A stretch of 64,000 nucleotides of DNA, from positions 1-64,000 of the forward strand of contig JAZRJV010000033.1 in the NCBI GenBank assembly GCA_045645985.1, read 5' to 3'. The translations under genes and the position numbers were made by a program. The stretch comes from RGIG9060 sp045645985. GTDB taxonomy: Bacteria; Spirochaetota; Spirochaetia; Treponematales; Treponemataceae. Position 1 is the first letter of the stretch. Each line of letters opens with the position of its first letter. The notes beneath the pieces were generated by a model. The model worked only from the letters and a program-made list of their open reading frames with translations. It was not told the DNA's origin and made no database searches. Below are positions 25,977 to 34,596 of the stretch, one piece after another.

Positions 25977-28670
25977 ATGTCAGAAGCATTGATAAAATCT
26001 GTACAAGAAATGTTAAATGAAGAAAAGTGGACAAGAGCCGCTATTTCAAACTACACTAAAAACAACTTGACAGAACTTGCCGCAAAAGTTGATGAAGCTG
26101 TAAATACAAATTGTATTGATGAAGTAAAAGCTATTTGTGACGAACATTTATCACACACAAAAAACAGTATTATCGCGTTGTATTTATCTGGAATGTTGGG
26201 GCTTAAGAAAAAAACTCTAGACAATTCTTCAATTATCAATCTTGTAACTATTTTTCAAGATAATCATAAAACACCGATTGTTATTTACCTTTGCGAAAGT
26301 ATCCTTGCAGAAGATGAAACAAATAAATTCGCATTAAGAACTTTAGCAGAATGTTATAAAGAAGAAAATAACGAAAAGATTTGGGAAATCTACGAATCAA
26401 TCGTAAAATTAGACTATGAAGAAGCTGATATTGCAAAATTACTTGCAGAACATTACGAATCAGAAGGTAAAAAAGAAGAATCTATCGATTTTTACAAAAA
26501 AGCACTTCTTCGTTATGTTGCAAAAAAATCAGGAAATCAAATAAAAGAAATCTGGTCAATTCTTGTAAAAGAAATCCCTGAAGAAATTGAATTTTTCTAT
26601 CTTGTTCAAAGAAAAATTGCAAAGACAATAAGCGAAGATAAAAGTGCATTGTTAATGCAAGAACTTTATCTTTATTACAAAGACCAAGAAAAATGGGACA
26701 TCGCTATTGATATTCTAAAACTTTTATTAACTATTGATGAAAAAGATTCTTGGGCAAGAAAAGAAATTGTAGAATGTTATAAAGGAAAATACGCAGCTCA
26801 TAGCCAACTTGAAGATTATATCCGAGTTTCAAACTTGAACCAAGGCTGGCGAAATGTATTTGAAGCAATCTCAGACTTTGAAAAACATATCGCATTTGAT
26901 GCTAAAAACTTTGTTTTCCATCGTTCTTGGGGAGTTGGAATCATTCGCAAAGTAAAAGATGACAATATTTCTATCAATTTTGGTAAAAAATTTGGTATAA
27001 AAGATATGTCCTTAAAAATGGCAGTAGATGCTCTTCAACCACTTGCAAAAGATCACATTTGGGTTTTAAAAGCAACAAAATCAAAAGAAGAACTTTCAAA
27101 ACTCGTAAAAACAGATATTCAATGGGCATTAAAAACAATTATCAAAAGTTTTGGTAATAACTGTGATTTCAAACGCATTAAACTAGAGTTAGTTCCTGCA
27201 ATTCTTTCTGCAAGTGAATGGACAAGTTGGAGTACAAAAGCTCGCAAAATCATCGATACAGATTCTACTTTCGGTGTAAATCCTAACGATATTACAATGT
27301 ACAATGTTAGAGAAAGAGCAATTTCTACAGAAGAAAAATTAGCAAATGAATTTAAAGCTCAAAAGAATTTCTTTGCAAGAATTGATATTTTAATGAAATT
27401 TGCAAAAGATTCTGATACAGAATCAGATTTATTTGCAGATATGTTCAATTACTTTACAGGTTATTTAAGAGCATTTAGTATTGTAAACGAACAAATCATG
27501 GCATCTTTCTTGGTTGTTAGAAGAATCATGACAGAACATCCACATTTAGCACAACCACAACAATATACATTTGCACAATTATTTGAAGTTGTAGAAAATC
27601 CAAGACAAATGTATATTGAACTAAAAGATACAAAAAATACATACCTAAGAGAAGATTATCTTAAATGTATTAAAGACCTTCTTCCTAACTGGGCTGAAGT
27701 TTACATCAACTTATTCCCTACTGTATTGCAAAAAAATATGATTGATACTCTTCTTAAAGAAGGTCATACAGAAGAAGTAAAAAAACTTGCTATCAATACT
27801 TTTGAAAATTACAAAGATTATAGAGAAGCTGCAGTTTTCTTCTTCAAAGAATCACAAGATGAGGATTGGTTCAAAGAAACAAAAATTTCTTACGAAAAAC
27901 AACTTATCACAATGCTTCATATCATGAATGTTGGATTCAAAGAAATTGAAAATCATGTTGATTCAACAGAAAATAAGAAGGTTAACAAACAAATTCAAAC
28001 TTTGTTATTCAAAGATGATACATTGTTAAATTATCTTCTTGCAAATGACACAGACACAATTACAAGATTATATTCTCTAGTTGATGATGTAAAAGATTTG
28101 GATCCTGTAATTAAAATGAGAATGAGAAATAAGATTTTAGAAAAACATCCAGATTTCAAATTCTACGGCTCAGAAGAAAAAACTGTTACTGCAAAAGGAC
28201 TTATCGTTACAAACAAAATGTATGTTCTTAAACAGCAACAACTTGAAACAATTATTTCTGTTGAAATTCCAGAAAATGCAAAAGAAATTGGAGAAGCTAT
28301 TGCAATGGGTGACTTGCGAGAAAATGCTGAATACAAAGCAGCAAGAGAAAAGCAAGCTCAACTTAATACAACTGTAACAAAACTCCAAGATGAAATTGAT
28401 AGAGCTCAAATCTTTGATCCTACAACAATTACAACATCAAGAGTTTCATTTGGAACAACTGTTACACTTAAAAATAACAAAACAAATGCTGATGAAGAAT
28501 ATACAATTCTTGGACCATGGGAATCAGATCCAGAAAACAAGATTATTTCTTATATGTCACCATTTGGAAATGCAATTCTCAACAGCAAAGAAGGCGAAAA
28601 TCTTAAATTTGTAGTAAACGAAAGAGATTGCGATTATACTGTTATTAAAATCAAGGCAGCAACTTTTTAG
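25977..28670 (+). CDS. greA: Transcription elongation factor GreA with ~740-residue N-terminal extension
   Basis: GreA normally has about 158 residues; this product has 897. Only the last ~155 residues are Gre-like: a coiled-coil hairpin with the tip motif GDLRENAEYKAARE (about 779-792), which carries the acidic residues that stimulate RNA cleavage by stalled polymerase, and a C-terminal FKBP-like domain (TILGPWESDPENKIISYMSP). The extension is helical, with TPR-like units in its first 280 residues (for example LAEHYESEGKKEESIDFYKK), then a short beta segment (FHRSWGVGIIRKVKDDNISI) resembling a CarD/Tudor-type polymerase-binding fold, and more helices. As I recall, T. pallidum TP0019 has a similar long form. 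An AGGAG site precedes the ATG. Confidence 0.85.
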   Translation: MSEALIKSVQEMLNEEKWTRAAISNYTKNNLTELAAKVDEAVNTNCIDEVKAICDEHLSHTKNSIIALYLSGMLGLKKKTLDNSSIINLVTIFQDNHKTPIVIYLCESILAEDETNKFALRTLAECYKEENNEKIWEIYESIVKLDYEEADIAKLLAEHYESEGKKEESIDFYKKALLRYVAKKSGNQIKEIWSILVKEIPEEIEFFYLVQRKIAKTISEDKSALLMQELYLYYKDQEKWDIAIDILKLLLTIDEKDSWARKEIVECYKGKYAAHSQLEDYIRVSNLNQGWRNVFEAISDFEKHIAFDAKNFVFHRSWGVGIIRKVKDDNISINFGKKFGIKDMSLKMAVDALQPLAKDHIWVLKATKSKEELSKLVKTDIQWALKTIIKSFGNNCDFKRIKLELVPAILSASEWTSWSTKARKIIDTDSTFGVNPNDITMYNVRERAISTEEKLANEFKAQKNFFARIDILMKFAKDSDTESDLFADMFNYFTGYLRAFSIVNEQIMASFLVVRRIMTEHPHLAQPQQYTFAQLFEVVENPRQMYIELKDTKNTYLREDYLKCIKDLLPNWAEVYINLFPTVLQKNMIDTLLKEGHTEEVKKLAINTFENYKDYREAAVFFFKESQDEDWFKETKISYEKQLITMLHIMNVGFKEIENHVDSTENKKVNKQIQTLLFKDDTLLNYLLANDTDTITRLYSLVDDVKDLDPVIKMRMRNKILEKHPDFKFYGSEEKTVTAKGLIVTNKMYVLKQQQLETIISVEIPENAKEIGEAIAMGDLRENAEYKAAREKQAQLNTTVTKLQDEIDRAQIFDPTTITTSRVSFGTTVTLKNNKTNADEEYTILGPWESDPENKIISYMSPFGNAILNSKEGENLKFVVNERDCDYTVIKIKAATF

Positions 28671-28707
28671 TTAATTGTAGATAAACAGTTTAAAGGGGGA
28701 AAGGGAA

Positions 28708-30879
28708 ATGAAAAAAAACATTTTTAAAATATTATGTTTTTTATTTTGTACACTGATATTTGCAAATGTAAATCAAGCTTCAAATAAGGCTGACATAGTA
28801 ATTCTTCTTGATAATTCAGGAACTATGTTACCCTACTATGATGAAGTCAACACAAAAGTATTAACAGAAATCTGTGATAACTTTGTTAGATTAGGTGATA
28901 CAGTACACTTGATTTCATTTAACGAAAAACCAGTTACAGAAATTTCCCAACCCGTAAAAACTGAAGCTGATATTTACAAATTGATTTCCCGCTTTAACTT
29001 GCTATATCCTCTTGGGCCATATACAGATTTTCCAAGTGCGCTGACATACGCACAACAATATATGGCCTCATTGGATGTTTACAATCAAAAAGTATTGATA
29101 ATCATTTCTGATGGACTTTTTAATCCTGCTACAAACTCAACTTTTTACAACAAAACTCCAGAAGAAATAAATTCTGTAATTGATTCAACAATTTCAAAAA
29201 TGAAATCAGAAGGTTCTCACATTTATTATATAAAAGCACCTTTTCCAGAAAATCTAAATTTAAAAAGTTTAGAAGATGGTAGCACAACAAATGTAGGTGA
29301 TGAATCTGACGAAAGTGTTTATTTTGAATATGGTTCAGCTCTCGAAAATTTAGAAGAAGTAGAAACTTCAGCTCTTATACCAGATGAAGATACAACTTAC
29401 AACTCAGATAGTTTTATTGGACCAATTCTTTCAATGCCAGAACTTTCAACAAAGAAAGATTTTGGAAATAAAAAATTAAATTTCACATTACCTATTACGA
29501 TAAAAAATACATCAGATGAAAAAATTAAATTAGAATTAACACAAATTTTAATAAACGAAAACAATGTTCTTGATAAATCTGTATTTGTTAAAATTCCAGC
29601 AAAAAAATCTAAAAAGATAAATGCAAAAATAAAAATGCCAGAAGATACTAAACTTGGGCAACAACAAATTTTTGCAGAATGTGTATTTGCTGATAATGTA
29701 AGAACTCGTCCTCAATTTTTAGATTTCTTTGTAAACTTTAAATCAGGAACTAATATTTTTGCAAACTTTAAAAATATCGGATTTGCAATTTTAATCATCT
29801 TGCTGATTTTACTTGCAATAATCGCTCTTCTTCTTTTTATCTTATCGATTTCTAAAAATCATAAAGAAAATGAAGAAGCCGAAAAACGAAAGAATAAACA
29901 AGAACAAGAAGACGCAACTATATATAACGAAGCAAAGAATATCACTGACAATAAAAAGTCTGCAAAATCTTCTGTGGCGTTACAAAGTGCTAATGAACAA
30001 AAAGATTCAAATACAACTGTTGCAAAAAAATCAACTTCTTCATCAAAAGTTGTTTCAGATAAATCTAATTCTGATACATTAAATTCTTACGGAAAATCAA
30101 ATTCTCTAACTGTATCAGGAGATGCAAGTTCCAACAGAATGAACTTGGACGCAACAAAACAAAATGATTCTTTAACTGTTACAGGCGATGGAAGTTCTAA
30201 TAGAATGAACTTAAATGCTTCAAAACAAAAAAGCATTCTTACACTTGATGGTACAGAAAAATACAAGGATTCAAATATTGGCTTAAAACTTGAATCAAAT
30301 AAAAATTCAAATACTGATACAAGTGCAAAATCAAGTGATAATTCATCTGCTAATGTTGGTAGCAACAAAATGACAATGCCAACATTCAAAAAGCCAGAAG
30401 GATTAAAACTTCCTGCAATCGGAACAAAAGCTAAAAATAATTCAATCACACCTGCAAGCAGCAGTGATGCGATTGAAGCAAAATCAGATAAAGATATTAT
30501 TCTTGAATTATATGTTGAAGGACAAAATAAAAATATCGGGAAAAGAAATATTCACACACTTTCACCTGGAAGCAGAAGAAGTGTTGGAGGTGGATTATCT
30601 TCTTTCTCAATTTTCTTGGTACAAGTTCCATCATCAATCGCAGAAGTACGCTACGATGGCGAAAGTTGTTCTTTGGCACTTTTACAACCAGAATATTTCC
30701 CAGAAGCAACTTCAAATATAATTGAAAATTGTATAAACCAGAAAATCAAAGTTAGATCTGACAAAGGTTACGAAATGAACATTACGATTAAACCTTACGA
30801 AGATCAAACTGATAAACTTAACAATCTTTTGTTGTCAATCTTTGATGATTCGCAAAAACAGCGATATTCAAAAAATTAG
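28708..30879 (+). CDS. VWA-domain membrane protein with low-complexity cytoplasmic region
   Basis: A 723-residue protein. A signal peptide (residues 1-24) leads to an extracytoplasmic von Willebrand A domain starting VILLDNSGTM (about 31-40), a variant MIDAS metal site (D35, S37, T39), with ISDG near 133-136 as the second metal loop. A beta domain follows, then one transmembrane helix at 357-382. The part beyond is Ser/Lys/Asn-rich and holds two near-identical 20-residue repeats (466-485 and 488-507). The last ~120 residues form a folded domain. VWA proteins of this kind often partner MoxR ATPases, and a MoxR operon is in the window but not adjacent. Strong GGGGGAAAGGG site before the ATG. 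Confidence 0.75.
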   Translation: MKKNIFKILCFLFCTLIFANVNQASNKADIVILLDNSGTMLPYYDEVNTKVLTEICDNFVRLGDTVHLISFNEKPVTEISQPVKTEADIYKLISRFNLLYPLGPYTDFPSALTYAQQYMASLDVYNQKVLIIISDGLFNPATNSTFYNKTPEEINSVIDSTISKMKSEGSHIYYIKAPFPENLNLKSLEDGSTTNVGDESDESVYFEYGSALENLEEVETSALIPDEDTTYNSDSFIGPILSMPELSTKKDFGNKKLNFTLPITIKNTSDEKIKLELTQILINENNVLDKSVFVKIPAKKSKKINAKIKMPEDTKLGQQQIFAECVFADNVRTRPQFLDFFVNFKSGTNIFANFKNIGFAILIILLILLAIIALLLFILSISKNHKENEEAEKRKNKQEQEDATIYNEAKNITDNKKSAKSSVALQSANEQKDSNTTVAKKSTSSSKVVSDKSNSDTLNSYGKSNSLTVSGDASSNRMNLDATKQNDSLTVTGDGSSNRMNLNASKQKSILTLDGTEKYKDSNIGLKLESNKNSNTDTSAKSSDNSSANVGSNKMTMPTFKKPEGLKLPAIGTKAKNNSITPASSSDAIEAKSDKDIILELYVEGQNKNIGKRNIHTLSPGSRRSVGGGLSSFSIFLVQVPSSIAEVRYDGESCSLALLQPEYFPEATSNIIENCINQKIKVRSDKGYEMNITIKPYEDQTDKLNNLLLSIFDDSQKQRYSKN
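30103..30228 (+). repeat. Tandem 20-codon duplication inside the VWA protein gene
   Basis: Codons 466-485 and 488-507 encode SLTVSGDASSNRMNLDATKQ and SLTVTGDGSSNRMNLNASKQ, identical at 16 of 20 positions, separated by two codons. The DNA copies (30103-30162 and 30169-30228) have drifted, which points to an older duplication kept for its peptide sequence. Confidence 0.8.
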
Positions 30880-30893
30880 TTGAGTTTTAGTTA

Positions 30894-30964
30894 CAAAAAA
30901 AGCCATACGAAACAAACTGTGCAAACCTAAAAGTGAACACAAGTACATCGTATGGCTTTTTTTT
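30894..30964. terminator. Bidirectional terminator between convergent genes
   Basis: AGCCATACGA (30901-30910) pairs perfectly with TCGTATGGCT (30948-30957), with A residues before and T residues after the stem, so it can end transcription from both sides. The loop is 37 bases, long for an intrinsic terminator. Confidence 0.75.
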
Positions 30965-30993
30965 ATTTTCAAACAAATTTTCAAAGCAATTTT

Positions 30994-32370
30994 TTATCTT
31001 CTAATTTTTTCTAAAACAAGTTTTGCCTTTCTTTGATTTACTCCAGCTTTTTCATCCTCTGAAATTTGTTCCACTTTAGAAATTAAACTTGGATATTTAT
31101 TTTTTGTCATAATATCCAAACCTGTACCTATTGTTGCAACATCTTTATGATTTAAAAATTCTAAACAAACAGATTCAAACATCGGTAAATCATATTTTGA
31201 AAGTGCTTTTCCAATGGCATATCTAAGATTTTTCAATTTATCATCTTTCAATGTAAGTAAAGCAACTTCAACAATAGCATCGTAAGAATCCAAAACTCTG
31301 TACTCCAAAACTGCATCAATAGCTTTTGCACGAGCAGTTTCATTGATACTTTTATTTTTGATAATAGTATCTAAAAATTCTACAGATTCTAAAGTGTTTA
31401 TTTTTGCAATCGCATTGTAACATTCATAAACAATTTTTTTATCAGAATCATTTTTTGCTCGATAAATCAAATAAGGCAGAGCAATTTCAATTTGTTTTTC
31501 TTTTACAACTTCAGCAGATTTTAATCTAACACTGGCGTGATTATCTTTTAATCCATCCAAAATAATAGGCACAACTTCATCATTGATTAAATAAAAATTA
31601 CTTAAACCTTGAATAACTGCAACTCTCAATTTTGGTTCTTGATGAGAAAATAAATCTACCAAAACAGGGATTATTGATTCATTCTCCATAGAAGCAGCTG
31701 ATTCAAGAGCATAAACTCTTACAAAAGTATTTTCATCTTCATCTTTTGCAATTTCAACTAAATCATCGTAAGTTTCCACAACTTTTAATTGTCCTAAAGC
31801 TTTCATCAATGACTGACGACGAGCAAGAGGTAAATCTTCATCTTCCAAACATTCAACTAAATATTTAGCTTCTTCTACTCCACCGATTTTTCCAATTACA
31901 TTCAAAGCAGAATCGTAAAAATCTTCAGAATCGGATTGCAAAATTTGCAAAACATAAGGAGATGCTTCTTTTATTTCGAGAGTTGAAACATATTGCAAGA
32001 TTGCAGAAACATGAGAAGTTTTTTCATCATAAGGATCCATCAAAACTTCAATACAATAATCTTTTAATCGATTATCTTTTAGTTCTATAAAATATTTTAT
32101 GACACTTTCTTTTATTGTTATATTACGAGTTGAGTTAAAAAGTTCAAAAATTTTATCTGAAAACATATCATCTTTTTCTGAAATCAAAGTTGAAAGCAAA
32201 GATGTGATATCGCTTTCCATTCCGTACATGATTGTATCTTGGCGCTTTTGAATTTCAGATTCTGTTTTTTCTTCTTCAGATTTTTCAGAAGAGTCAGTTG
32301 CCCACACAAAAGAGAAAAATGAAATTAAGCAAAAAACAAAAAAAGTTTTTTTCAAAAAAATATTTTTCAT
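30994..32370 (-). CDS. Secreted HEAT-repeat protein
   Basis: A 458-residue protein with a signal peptide (residues 1-25, ending VWA-T), a short acidic region, and then a nearly unbroken solenoid of HEAT-like helix pairs (for example YVSTLEIKEASPYVLQILQS, AKYLVECLEDEDLPLARRQS and VIQGLSNFYLINDEVVPIIL). HEAT solenoids bind other proteins; this one would act in the periplasm. It lies 21 bases after tgt on the same strand. No enzymatic motif. I do not recognise a named orthologue. Confidence 0.7.
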   Translation of the reverse strand: MKNIFLKKTFFVFCLISFFSFVWATDSSEKSEEEKTESEIQKRQDTIMYGMESDITSLLSTLISEKDDMFSDKIFELFNSTRNITIKESVIKYFIELKDNRLKDYCIEVLMDPYDEKTSHVSAILQYVSTLEIKEASPYVLQILQSDSEDFYDSALNVIGKIGGVEEAKYLVECLEDEDLPLARRQSLMKALGQLKVVETYDDLVEIAKDEDENTFVRVYALESAASMENESIIPVLVDLFSHQEPKLRVAVIQGLSNFYLINDEVVPIILDGLKDNHASVRLKSAEVVKEKQIEIALPYLIYRAKNDSDKKIVYECYNAIAKINTLESVEFLDTIIKNKSINETARAKAIDAVLEYRVLDSYDAIVEVALLTLKDDKLKNLRYAIGKALSKYDLPMFESVCLEFLNHKDVATIGTGLDIMTKNKYPSLISKVEQISEDEKAGVNQRKAKLVLEKIRR

Positions 32371-32391
32371 TAACTCACCTCGTAAAAAATA

Positions 32392-33528
32392 TTATTTTTT
32401 GTTTGCAAAATATCTATTCAAAAAATTCTTTTTATAATTTACAAAATCATCGTTTTCGATAGCAGTTCTAACTTCTTTAATCATATTATTTAAAAAATAT
32501 AAGTTATGATAAGAAGCCAACATTGACGATAAAATTTCGTTATTCTTGTAAAGATGACGCATATATGCTCTTGAATATTCACGACAAACTTTACAATTAC
32601 ATTCTGGGTCGATTGGCCCAAAATCATTTTTGTACATTTCTTTTTTTATAGAAAGATTTCCATCTCTTGTAAAAAAAGAACCGTTACGAGCATTGCGAGT
32701 TGGCAAAACACAATCGAACATATCAATTCCGTTTTCGATTGCTTCCAAAATATAATCTGGTGTTCCAATTCCCATAACATATTTTGGTTTATCTTCTGGC
32801 AAAAATTCCACAGTGTGAGACAAAATATCTGTGTAAACATTAAATTCTTCGCCAACAGATAATCCGCCGATTGCAATTCCTGGCAAATCTTGCTCAGTAA
32901 CAAAATTTGCACTTGCTTCTCGTAAATCCTTAAAGAAATTTCCTTGAACAATCGGAAACAAAAGCCCAGAATAATTATTTTCTGATTTTTGCTTTTGCCA
33001 TTCATTTTTTGCACGAATCAACCAATTATTTGTGATACGCAAAGCTTCTTTTGCTTGTTTGTGCTCAATTCCAAAACCAGTACAAACATCAAGTTGCATC
33101 TGGATATCAGAATTAAATTGACGCTGAACATTTACAACAGATTCTGGAGTTAAAAAATGTTTTGAACCATCGATGTGGCTTTGAAAAGTTACTCCGTCTT
33201 CTTTAATCTTTCTAAAAGAAGAAAGTGAAAAAACTTGAAATCCACCTGAATCAGTTAAAAAATTTTTTTTCCAACCAGTAAATCCGTGCAAACCTCCAGC
33301 TTGTTCGAGCAAATCACTTCCTGGTCTTAAATACAAATGATATGTATTTGCCAAGATAATTTCAAAACCAATTTCTTCCAAAGAATCTTTAGAAACAGCT
33401 TTTACAGTTGCGTTAGTTCCAACAGGCATAAAAACCGGAGTTTTTACATCACCATGTGGCAAATGTAAAACACCTGTACGAGCCTTAGAGTTACAATCTT
33501 TGTGTAATTTTGTAAATACAGAAATCAT
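32392..33528 (-). CDS. tgt: Queuine tRNA-ribosyltransferase
   Basis: Exchanges guanine 34 of GUN-anticodon tRNAs for preQ1. The 378-residue product has the substrate-pocket blocks ANTYHLYLRPG, LTDSGGFQVFSL (catalytic Asp) and IAIGGLSVGE, the second aspartate in DMFDCVLPTRNARNG, and the zinc site CNCKVCREYSRAYMRHL (C-x-C-x2-C plus His). Complete and of normal size. Its ribosome site AGGA lies inside the end of the LptG-like gene, so the two are coupled. queA and the other queuosine genes are not in the window. Confidence 0.95.
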   Translation of the reverse strand: MISVFTKLHKDCNSKARTGVLHLPHGDVKTPVFMPVGTNATVKAVSKDSLEEIGFEIILANTYHLYLRPGSDLLEQAGGLHGFTGWKKNFLTDSGGFQVFSLSSFRKIKEDGVTFQSHIDGSKHFLTPESVVNVQRQFNSDIQMQLDVCTGFGIEHKQAKEALRITNNWLIRAKNEWQKQKSENNYSGLLFPIVQGNFFKDLREASANFVTEQDLPGIAIGGLSVGEEFNVYTDILSHTVEFLPEDKPKYVMGIGTPDYILEAIENGIDMFDCVLPTRNARNGSFFTRDGNLSIKKEMYKNDFGPIDPECNCKVCREYSRAYMRHLYKNNEILSSMLASYHNLYFLNNMIKEVRTAIENDDFVNYKKNFLNRYFANKK

Positions 33529-33531
33529 CTT

Positions 33532-34596
33532 TTAAGTCCTTGCAAATTTTAATAAAATAATACTCAAAACAATAAATACAATAACTGGAAACCATGCTCC
33601 CACAACAGGTGAAACATATCCAAACTGTGCAAGCAACATTGTTACCATTTGCATTACATAAAATGCAACAGCCGCAGCTAGAGAAAAAACTAAACTCATA
33701 AGCAAAACATTTTTTCTAGTTTTTCCCGAAAGACCAATCGAAAGAAACACAACGATAAAAACTACAAACGGAAACGAAAACTTTTTGTAATATTCAGAAA
33801 GTTCTTCGTTATAATCAACACCGATTCGTTTTAAGTGCGAAATATAAGCTTTTGCATCATCAATGTTAACAGTTGTAACATCAGTAACATTTCGTTGGAA
33901 AGTTTCAGGTCCCTCATCAATAAAAGCATTTGACATATCATAAATTTGTTTAAGATTATTATTTTCTAGTTTATAAATTTTTACGCCAAACAAATTCCAT
34001 TTATCAACAGTCCACAAAGCAGAATCAGCTCGCACAATGTAATCCAAAGAAAAATCTTCATTTCTTTGAATAATGTAAATTCCATGCAATCTTTTATGAG
34101 CATCATCGTAGTATTCGGCTTTGTAAACTCTCATTCCTTCATCACCAAGGATAACAATTCTATCATTATTTTTGGAAGTTCCTGTTTTTAACAAATTCGA
34201 TTGCAATTCATTTTTCTGTTTTAAGGTGGGAACTACAACCTTATCTTCAAAAAATAAAAATCCGATTGATAATAAAAATGAAATTATTAACAAAGGCAAA
34301 GTAAATTTAAAAAGTGAAACGCCAGAAGCAAAAATCGAAGTTAACTCATTCTTTGCATACAAATCACTTAGTGTGTAAGAAGTTGCAAACAAAATTGCCA
34401 TTGGAATTGAAAACGACATGGCTTTAGGAATGTACAAAAATTCAACCTTAAACATATCGCTAGGCGGAACTTGCTGAGTGATGTAATTCCAAAGATTCAT
34501 AAACAAATCAATCATTACAAGAATGAAAGAAAAGAAAAAAAGCGAACCGAGAAAAATTGGAATAAATTTTTTAAGCAAATATTTAACAAATGTCAT
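33532..34596 (-). CDS. lptG: LptF/LptG (YjgP/YjgQ) family permease, second copy
   Basis: A 354-residue inner-membrane protein with the family layout: three membrane segments near the N-terminus (about residues 15-35, 55-80, 98-118), a periplasmic beta-jellyroll, and three at the C-terminus. Family cues are SIPMAILFATSYTLSDLYAKNELTSIFASG (in pieces), the coupling-helix region that meets the LptB ATPase. In LPS bacteria these proteins extract LPS for export. The open frame extends 43 codons upstream, but ATG 34596 overlaps the previous stop by four bases and starts with the family MTFVKYLLKK pattern. Whether it is the LptF or LptG counterpart is a guess from order. Confidence 0.8.
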   Translation of the reverse strand: MTFVKYLLKKFIPIFLGSLFFFSFILVMIDLFMNLWNYITQQVPPSDMFKVEFLYIPKAMSFSIPMAILFATSYTLSDLYAKNELTSIFASGVSLFKFTLPLLIISFLLSIGFLFFEDKVVVPTLKQKNELQSNLLKTGTSKNNDRIVILGDEGMRVYKAEYYDDAHKRLHGIYIIQRNEDFSLDYIVRADSALWTVDKWNLFGVKIYKLENNNLKQIYDMSNAFIDEGPETFQRNVTDVTTVNIDDAKAYISHLKRIGVDYNEELSEYYKKFSFPFVVFIVVFLSIGLSGKTRKNVLLMSLVFSLAAAVAFYVMQMVTMLLAQFGYVSPVVGAWFPVIVFIVLSIILLKFART

